A stretch of DNA of 52,341 nucleotides from assembly GCF_001039355.2 (NCBI RefSeq), contig NW_019775444.1:202018-254358 (forward strand), given 5' to 3'. The stretch is from Lingula anatina (Eukaryota; Brachiopoda; Lingulata; Lingulida; Lingulidae). Positions 43,701 to 52,341 of the stretch are shown in pieces. The position numbers were made by a program, and so were the translations under genes. The notes under the pieces were generated by a model. That model was not told where the DNA came from. It worked only from the letters and a program-made list of their open reading frames with translations, and did not search any database. Position 1 is the stretch's first letter. Each line of letters opens with the position of its first letter.

Positions 43701-43739
<39 letters not shown>
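43701..43739. repeat. GA microsatellite
   Basis: About 19 GA units. Confidence 0.95.
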
Positions 43740-43746
<7 letters not shown>

Positions 43747-44598
43747 AGTCAGTGTCTTCTTCAGTTAGCCTTTCACAAGTTAATCCTAACAAATATCCAT
43801 TAGGTAGTGATCTATCAAAACAGTTTTGGTCATCCTGGTTTGGAAGTGAAAGAGCTATTGGTATCATACTATCAGTAATTTTCTTCACCAAGTTGCATCT
43901 TCTCTTTCAATAGCGATAAATTGCCTTCCATCGTGATGTTATTAGGGTAAGCATAACGTCTTTTAGATGTTATTGGTACCAACTTTTCCAGTAAACGATT
44001 GCCTTCCCTCGAACTGTGGCAACCACAAACCTAATCTTAACGGGTTTGAAAGCCAAGTACAGAATGCTGCCAAGGATGTTGTTGAAAGGACGGCAATTGT
44101 TGCCTTTATGCCCGCCTGGAAATTGATTCATTATCACATTCACATTGTATGAAAAACCATCTATAATGCGTGTATATAAGTGCCGGTGATCCGTTAAGAA
44201 CTTTACTAACGAGTGGAAGTGGTTTAAGAATGTGGTAATCAGCTGGAGAATATACGTTATAATGACCAGAATGGATGAAACCTTCTCCAACACTATGTGT
44301 CATACCGTACGTACAATGTAGCAGTATTGACTTTAGTTGTAGGCCACTGAATAGATTCGCCGCCAATCAAATTCTCTGTAAGGCCGCCTCCTCTCCCCCA
44401 AGCCCGCGATATACGTATTTAAGTGCAGCTGCGTTTCAGTTTCATTCTGAAACTGAATGATAACGGACAAACTGGGGAAAAATATGACATCACAGTGTCC
44501 CTTTTCTGCGGCTACCAACACACTAAGATATGTAGAGATATCCTGGATAGTGCTTCTGTCATATAGTGCAAATAAACTCGGCGCCCTCAAAACAATCA

Positions 44599-44636
44599 GT
44601 GTGTGTGTGTGTGTGTGTGTGCGTGTGTGTGTGTGT
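44599..44636. repeat. GT microsatellite
   Basis: About 19 GT units with one GC interruption. Confidence 0.95.
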
Positions 44637-45539
44637 TACAATTACTGCCCACGTTTGGTAATTACAACCAATGTCAGACCTGTTGACATTAGATATTGGC
44701 ACAAAACGGAATCAGGAAGTATTTTGTGTATATTGTCACATTAAACCTATTTGAAAGAGAATAGGCAAAACCAGGTGGTACAATCTATGATGTGGGTGGA
44801 TTCAGCAAGGCTTTTACAAAACGCGTGTAAGCATTCACTTCTTGCAAATCCTTAAAACGCAGCATTGAACGTTATCTTGTTTCGAATCCTCCTCTTGATT
44901 TTCTATTTATTTTAAAATATGTAATATACTTTACAACACAATATCAAATTAGTGTTAGGCTCAAAGATAGTTTAGATATTACACTTAGGATTATGAGTTT
45001 GCCAAACTTGCGTGAAAAGTCGAGTATTGAAGGTCATTTTTCGTGTATTTTTTCATTTATTTATTTTCGTGTATTGATTTACTATTTCCCAAAGTTACAA
45101 TAACAACTGTAACCTAAATGCTGCAGGTGAAAATGATAGCATAAGTGCTATACCTATCAGTAAGTGCATACGCCGCCTACACGGAGTCATGATTTTGCGT
45201 GCTTGCTTCTATTTCTGTGAGGCTCACGTTACTTTTGACGTTGTCTGGGATATTTCACTGACTGATGAGAGCTAAATCTAACATGAAAATAAACCTTCAG
45301 TGACCTTTTTGATTATATTCATTTATGAAATTAATTTCCTGACACCTTGCTTATAATTACATACTTGGGGAGAAGCGTTGTAAAACATGTCCCGCCATGG
45401 CTAACAAAGTTGTAAACAAATACTTATCAGATGGGAAGGCCAAGGGATTGAAATATTTTAAAAGGTAACAAGTTTGGTATGGGCAGGCCTATAATCATAT
45501 TTACATTTCATATTTTCTAGAAAATCACCCAGTGAGCGT

Positions 45540-45743
45540 AGACCTCCAGCAAGACAAATCATTAACTAATAATCAGTCATTAATTAATGAATGGATTGTC
45601 ACCAAAATCTAATCACTTTTAAGTTAGGCAATTTTTGGCCTATCCAAATATTTCATCAAAATCCACCCTTAACCTTTTGCATAATGTTGCTAACAGAGAG
45701 ACAAGCTAACAAACTAACGGAATCAAAGACCTTGGCGGAGGCT
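45540..45743. repeat. Dispersed repeat with CCTCCGCCAAGG-type ends
   Basis: The left end AGACCTCCAGCAAGAC and right end GACCTTGGCGGAGGCT are imperfect inverted repeats. The interior has ATTGTCACCAAAATCTAATC, TTTCATCAAAATCCACC and a run of GAGAGACAAGCTAACAAAC. From memory, repeats with this layout (CCAAAATC, CATCAAAATCC, CTTGGCGGAGG) are widespread in animal genomes; the family name is not claimed. Confidence 0.5.
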
Positions 45744-48700
45744 AAAATGTTAAGAGACATATACGAGAGACACGCAAGCCTTATATGCTGGAAGCCAATG
45801 CTAGATTTTTATTCTGTCAATCAAAAAATCTACGAAACTGCTGACCTAAAGTTCAAGATTTTTTGCTTTTTGCCTTTGAAAGATATTTTTACATAAGATT
45901 GTGCTGGCCAAATACAGCGAAGGATAGTGATGTCAAGCAGTTTTCCAAGTGTGGTAGTAGAGACAGTCGACCAGCTGTAGCAGTCGCCATTTCTTGCGTC
46001 AAAGGTGTCGAGTTTGCTTTCTGAAAGAAAGTGATTTTGTTTGTTAAGCTTTTCACTCGCAGCGAGTTCACTGAACAAAAGCGGTGCTTCGTTTACAAAC
46101 TCATGTAGCCATCTTAGTGACTTTGGCAAAAAATAAAAATGACATCATATCCCTTCAGGTACAAATTGATCATGTTTGAATTAATTTTGTAGGCCTACTT
46201 GAGTTTTTTCAATTTGATATTTGAGAGCTCGTAAAAGCAATAATATCGTATAGTGATAAAAGAGGACCATTCCCATTGTGTTAACAACAAGGCTATACGA
46301 CAGAAGATATACGTTGTTCTAGTGTAAATGTACTTAAAAAACATCGCATGCATCAAAGTAAGAGTTATTTCAATTACGTCAGCAGAATCAAGAAAAGCTC
46401 AAGTCACAAGTCTATTGTTTACAGTTACTTTTCCATATTTTGTCCCCTTCTCATGTACAAATAGAATACTTACAATGATCAAAACAACTTTCCAAAGACA
46501 ACGTGTGCCTGCATGTTAAGAAATTGTTGTCGTTGTTTTGATGTCATAGATGGCAAGGAAAACCACATGTTCATATGATACGTGATTCGACAGAAAAAAA
46601 TTGTGACAATAATAATTAAGTGTGGCCGAAAGGTGATAGTTACACCCACGTTTGAACCACTGACACAGCACTGTGTGTGATGAAGCAAAGGCGATTTCAC
46701 AGACGACAGAGTTCCGAGGATCCTATTTCCGCCTATTCTATTCGAACAAACACAATATACCATGCAATGTTTATTTGGGCTATTTTCACATACATGTATC
46801 TCGCTTTATACTTATCTGCATTGCAAAGTTTTGACTGTCCCTAGCATATGATTGTGCTACAGGTGAGGGGAGTGCGCTTCCTTTGCACAAGTTCACTCCA
46901 AACTGTTTTGCCTAATCAAAAGTCATCCGGTTTACGGAGTTTCCCTTACTATCTCTTAGAAAGGGCGATTTATCGATCTTCTATGCATTTGCATTCTCTC
47001 TCTTTTTTTTCCTTTTTTGATACATGCCTCAACTTTTCTGGAGATATAGCTTTCCAATTTTCCGAAATACTGTTCGTTCACTCATCATCATTGCAGTCTG
47101 ATCACTTCACACTTTCTATGCTTTGCAGGGCGCAATGCGATACACTGGATTTCAGTCCGGGCATTATGATTTCGGTCCTTAATAGATTCATTTTTTAATA
47201 AAACACCCGTGCAGTCAAGTGTCAAAGACAGCTGAAATGTCACAATACAGTATCATTGCAGTCACTGGTGCTGCCTTAAACATAAAGACGTCAATGATGT
47301 CAAGAAAAAGTTCACTCCGGAGAAGAGTGTCACCTGGGAAGAAACAGACGACAAAACCTTTTCGTGTTTTGTGCTTAGTCTCATTACCCACGTATGGGGA
47401 AATGCGTAAGTAAGCGAAGATCGTTTTCGCACCGGTAAATACTCTCAGAAAGTCAAATAAAACATTTACATAGCCTTGACATAAAACTTCTGTGATTCTT
47501 TTGTCGCGACTGTATGGTTAAAACTCATTAATTCCGTGGAAAAAAATGAAGCAAAAAAAAGTTGAGTTGATAACGATAAAAAACTGATCAATACGCTGCA
47601 GCTATAAGCACTCAAAGAGCTCAAAGAGCATACTGCGCTACTTTCCGTTACAATGGGAAAAAACCAGGACTTGATATTTGACTTCACTTTGATTGAATAT
47701 TCCATCCATATCAAATTAACGTATTTACATGTCATTTGCTTTCACTTCCTGAAATTACCAGTGCTTCTTTATCAAATGTAAATGAACCACGTTTTTGATT
47801 CAAAACGTACATTTACTTTGTAATGAAATATGAAAGTACATGTAGACCCAGAAATGATTTTTATATAAAAACGCCAAGACCACAAAAAGATCGTTTTTTC
47901 CTCTCGCGGCTGCATTTCAAAGTATATAAACCTAACAACAGACAGCTGCTTGTGTCATTTTGTTGGTTTTATACTGGTATTTCGGATTGGAAAGGGTGGT
48001 TATAATGTGGAAAACTATAGACGACGTTGCTTTTTAAGGTACGTGGACGCTTAAGTATTCTTCCAATAGATTTTTTCAGATAGAAATCGGTGCAGTTCTT
48101 TCCATCAAATTAAAGTAATGGCAGTTTAGGGTAAGATGCTTCTGCATGACTACTTGGTTTAAATCCTTTATTATAGCACCTATACTAAAACATGATAAAT
48201 GAACATTATCCTATACAAGCGTAGGTTGAAAGTTTTTCAATTAATACTGTAAATAGATATATAATATATGCCACGAAAATGCCCCTTGTATACATGCAAA
48301 TCACTCTATTGCAAAATGCCAATGAAGGCTTGTCTAAAACTGTTCTTTTTACATACCATAAACGGCAAACGATGTCCCATTGTGTAACGTTAGAGGAGTA
48401 TTTATTTCCATTTAAACTTCAACCTAGAAAAAAGAATAAAAACGCCTAGACGTTTGTCTGAATCCATATTTTCACATAGAATTGCCAGTAAGACGCACTT
48501 ACCCTCGCTGTTACCTCATCACGAAACCGTCTGCACACTCGGATCAGTGAACAATAAGGCTGTTGAGGAACAAATACCCTGATGAATTAAGTTATTCTTG
48601 TCGGTACTAGTACACTTTAAATGACTAAGACGTATCAAATATATTTAAACCTTTCTTTTCTTTTCTTTTAAATCATTTTAAGATGAGCCTTATGTACCCT

Positions 48701-51700
48701 TGCACCGTGTAATTCAAGAAAACCTGTTCAGATATAAAATCAGTTTTACAAATAGCCGCTCCTCTGCACGGTAAAAAAACGTTTCAACAGTGCTTTGACA
48801 TTATACTGGAACCAAGTATCTCACAAAAGCTAGCTGAATCGTGTCCAAAAACTTCATAACAACTGAAGAAGTTTAGAAAGGATTTTAAAAAGGGCGCATT
48901 TAATATTCAGGAGTATTTTTAAAATAACTCTTTACACATCCAGCGAAACTTTTTTTCAGATATAATGGCACTGACCCAAAGAGAACACAGTAATTTTTTT
49001 TAACGCAACTGTTGCGGTGTGTGTTGATACAAACACAAACAGCCTTCTATACTTGCCATCTTAACGTCATTGGCCTTTAAACGAACTGAAGATTTTGAAA
49101 CCTTGATGAATTTGCTTTATAAAAGAAACCAAGGACAAAGAGTTTCGACAACACTGCGGCAAGATACCCAAAAAGAGTAATCTGCTGAACGAAAATGCAC
49201 TGTTAAGTCAGTAATATCTAATATTGATGTTTGTTTGTGGCTAACTGGTCATATTAAGAGGGGAAAAGCGTACAGGAAGAGGTTATATGGGCTAGTTTGA
49301 CATTTATCAAATTGCAATCAATAGGATTCCATTCTGTGACGTCTATGGACAATAAGTCTATATTGATCACATCTAGCTTCAACGAAAGCCAAATAAATTA
49401 TGGAAATGCCAGATATTTTGCTACGGTCGCTCGCAAACAGATAGGCCGAACAATATTTATGTAAAATTGTTACTGAAGTACCAAAAAATGTAACAGTTTG
49501 TAAACGTGAACGCAGTGCGAAATAACTCTTTTTTTCTTCAAAGATCTGACATACAGTGCGTTCCAAACACAGTGCCCAACTTTTTCAAGCCAGCCCGATT
49601 GATGGGTTAGATCCATATTTGCATAGCACGATGTGACGTCATCCGTAATCGGTCGGAAAATTCTAGGAAAGGCCCACTTCATACATGCCGCGGCTTGCAA
49701 TGGTTCCAGAGTGTCATGCGAGTCGTTAGGGACCTATATGAGATTTGCTAATAAGTTCGTGACATTTACACAGTAAATACCAAGTGTGCTCGGGTGTGCA
49801 TATACTTGAGACACACCATGGGTATGAACAGCGAGAGCACTGCTTGATCAAGAGGCTGGAAACACTAATAAGGTCTGTATATAGAAATGTAGTGATTAAA
49901 AGTTGAATGGCAAAATTTGGTAAAGAATATTAGGTCGAATATATCCAGTTTTAAGAAAGTAAGAGTTGGCACCGTGCCAAATCTAAGCTTGGAAAAGTGC
50001 TTATTCTCTTGTTAGTCAAGGGTATCCTTTGATAAATTAAGAATTACTGTCAATTGTTATATCACTAATGAAAAAAAATTACATTTTTTTATGAATTCGC
50101 TAGTTGTAAGTTAAGAGATACAGTAGGCCTATATGAAAGGTAGCCTTGGACGGGAAATCAGTTCAGTATTCATTTGGGTATCCCTCTTCCCAAGTGACTC
50201 ACCCAATAACTAGGTTCACATTGCTCACAAGTAATTACATATTGATTGTAACATCTTGTATTTTTAATGCACCTGCGCTGTATTTGGACTAGGGTTGTCA
50301 GTGCAAATTTATTGAACAGGATACAGAAACCTGATTGATAAAGAAGAAATATCGATAATTTTCCGAGAACAGATGCAGAGGGACGATCTGTTATGCAAGA
50401 TCAAAAGTTGAATTCCGATGATTTTTGTTTGAGTTTCTTGCTAGTATGGCTATCAACTAACATGTAGCACGATGGTCATTGGACGACATACTTATTCAAA
50501 AGTTCTCATTAGTCGAATCTTACTGTAGCCGGGCCAAATTTAGCAAGTTCTGGGGCTGTAAAACAAACTTCAAAGGCGCCACTGCAACACGTGCTCTGAG
50601 GAGCTAAGGCTATCGCAGAGCCAATACCAAATGCAGTTTTTCTTGCTTAGACACTTCTACTTTTTATGTACAATTTCATCTTTTTACGAAACAAGAAGAT
50701 ATCCTTCTTTTCAGAAAGGTTTTAGTTTTAACCAAAGCATCCAGTAACCTCTTCAAATCCCTACTGCCTTTTACTTGAATCTTTACAGAACGTTCATTCA
50801 TCCAGGAGTAGGGAAATGGGTGAGATATTAAAGTCTATATGGCTTAAATTCGTTTTAGATATTGGGAAGGATCTATATTTTGCAATAACTGTTGTCAGAT
50901 TGATGCTTACGTGTATAAAGGAGGGCAATGGTTCCCAGACAAAGTTCTAGGCAGATGTTCTTAAAACTTAAATCAAATATTTCTCAATCTCTCCTTTGAA
51001 TGCCAGTTTCATTGTGCTTATTGATAAATCAGAGTCTACAAAGGGAGTGGAGGTATATCTGTTTTTATTTGCTCAAGTCGATTTTTCCTATCAAACGTTC
51101 TCGTAATGTCAAACCAAATGCGGTGATGCCAGACATCAGCGCACAGTTATTGCTATATGACATGACAGATTCATCAGGATTCTTAGTCAAACATAGTAAT
51201 TACTTTGGCCTCAGCCGATGACTACAGTGTTCTTATAATTAATTGTAGTCTGTCTGTTAAGGTTTGCTTTGCATGCTTTCTCGCCGTAAAATGAAGACAC
51301 AATAGATAACATAACGTCTCGTTAAACAGTTTGGGTTTCGAAGATAAGTAGGCCTAAGTCATTTTAACAACTTTGACATTATTACAATATAAAGTTTCTG
51401 AAATGTAATTTGGCCTTGAAATCACCGCTACGATACATCCCTGGTCACCTTCAAATATTTCCTCATATTAACTATGAAATCACCACCATGATATAGAGAT
51501 GTAAAGACGGAAACATTATTATTAGTTATTATATCCTAGATTCATGAGAAAGACTGAAAACCGCATACTACATGTATGACAGTTGGTTACGTAGGACGCC
51601 TTATTATCACCCGTGAATTGGACGTGCGTTTGCTAAACTTATCTGAAGTGTACTTGATGACCGATTTGCGTCACTTCATCATGGCTATTTTCCGCAGCAA

Positions 51701-51964
51701 TTACTCTTGAATTTCTCGATAGATTTCGGGTCACGGAAACAACCGATTTTTTCCATTGACTAAACAAGGAAAAAACCTGTAAAGAAATGATATCTTTGGC
51801 TTAGAGACTGAATAAAAACAGTCATACACTACGTTCACCATCAATGAATCTTGATCACGTGAATTGGCGATTCCGTTGCTGAATGTGACACCTAGAAAAT
51901 GTGGACTTAGATGGTGGCTCGAAACGTAGTGTAGGGCCTATGACTCTCGTTATTTAGTCTCTAG

Positions 51965-52132
51965 CAGGGGCGGATTTAGGCCGTCTTCTGGGTCTTCCAG
52001 AAGACGGTCAGATTTTCAAGTTTATATTGACGGGTATCTATCTTTTTCTGTCGGAAGACGGTCAAAAATGGAGGATGGATCCACAAAGATAATTTGGAAG
52101 ACTGTCAGAAAATATCTCTGGATCCGCCCCTG
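51965..52132. mobile_element. 168-bp MITE with CAGGGGCGGAT ends
   Basis: It starts CAGGGGCGGAT and ends ATCCGCCCCTG, with a matching TCTAG on both sides (51960-51964 and 52133-52137) as a 5-bp target duplication. Inside, GGAAGACGGTCA-like words occur three times (about 51997, 52052 and 52096), and the first forms a small hairpin with CCGTCTTCTGG at 51981-51991. It is non-coding. Confidence 0.8.
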
Positions 52133-52137
52133 TCTAG

Positions 52138-52341
52138 GTCAATCATATCTAGAGACAGCGGAAAACCTTTTTCATAATTAAGTAATTCGGTTTTTTTAAA
52201 GAGACCTACGTGTAATACCATAACTAGACCTCGCATCAGTTTATACGTCAAGTGACATTAATCCATATGCTGGTAGTCACCATTGCTCATGGAGAGACTA
52301 AAAAACCAACAGTAGCTACTGGAAGATGATCTGTAAAAATT
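52138..52341. other. Right edge, nothing recognised
   Basis: AT-rich sequence without gene or repeat features. Confidence 0.5.

Larger units (their letters stand above)
42936..51959. other. Gene-poor right part
   Basis: About 9 kb with no supported gene. It holds three microsatellites (43587-43630, 43701-43739, 44599-44636) and one dispersed repeat (45540-45743). From 45.8 to 51.9 kb I see only AT-rich unique sequence with short open frames of no recognisable family. Confidence 0.5.

Noticed and set aside
43493-43913. Frames with CVCVCV and ERERER runs
   Set aside because: Translations of the TG and GA microsatellites.
1-52341. CRISPR array, prokaryotic operon or viral insertion
   Set aside because: No regularly spaced identical repeats, no compact gene strings and no viral coding sequence were seen; the window is intron-rich animal DNA.

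Overview
The window is animal nuclear DNA: AT-rich, intron-rich, with many short DNA transposons and microsatellites. Codon use, GT-AG introns of 0.25-1.7 kb, and strongly repeated short words (TAGGCCTA, TACATGTA) suggest a marine invertebrate, perhaps an echinoderm, hemichordate or lophotrochozoan. The species cannot be fixed from sequence alone. It is a draft assembly: there is a 196-base N run at 41241-41436 and a single N at 39254.

The only securely recognised genes lie in the first 22 kb. They are three head-to-tail, plus-strand copies of an SLC1-family excitatory amino acid transporter (EAAT/GLAST-like, sodium-coupled glutamate/aspartate uptake at the plasma membrane). Copy 1 (660-2483) enters from the left edge and shows only its last four exons. 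Copy 2 (4647-9144) has all eight exon equivalents but looks like a pseudogene: a 1-bp frameshift in exon 1, weakened splice donors, a one-codon loss in hairpin HP2, loss of the substrate arginine and of a sodium-ligand aspartate, and an early stop. Copy 3 (14480-22033) is intact, with eight exons and a predicted 561-residue protein with all core transport motifs. Exon lengths and intron phases match between copies, so they arose by tandem duplication. Copies 2 and 3 are sisters; copy 1 is more distant and more canonical.

From 22 to 52 kb almost nothing codes. One plausible internal exon (35211-35446) of an unrecognised membrane protein is the exception. The rest holds DNA transposon remnants, microsatellites and a 3.3-kb block present twice in tandem (35944-39253 and 39257-42935). 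The join is exactly at the single N, so the two blocks are probably two haplotypes of one locus laid end to end. One haplotype carries a transposon insertion that the other lacks, which gives a filled/empty site pair with a 5-bp target duplication.

Transposon families: a CAGGCCCGTAGCCAG-ended element (five copies), a TTAA-flanked element (two inverted copies bracketing transporter copies 2 and 3), an element with a perfect 8-bp target duplication, a Tc1/mariner remnant, a CACTG-ended element with subterminal repeats, a CAGGGGCGGAT-ended element at the right edge, a decayed LINE fragment, and a 50-bp-arm palindrome built from a TCCTATAGGA decamer. No CRISPR, prokaryotic operon, rRNA or functional tRNA gene was seen.
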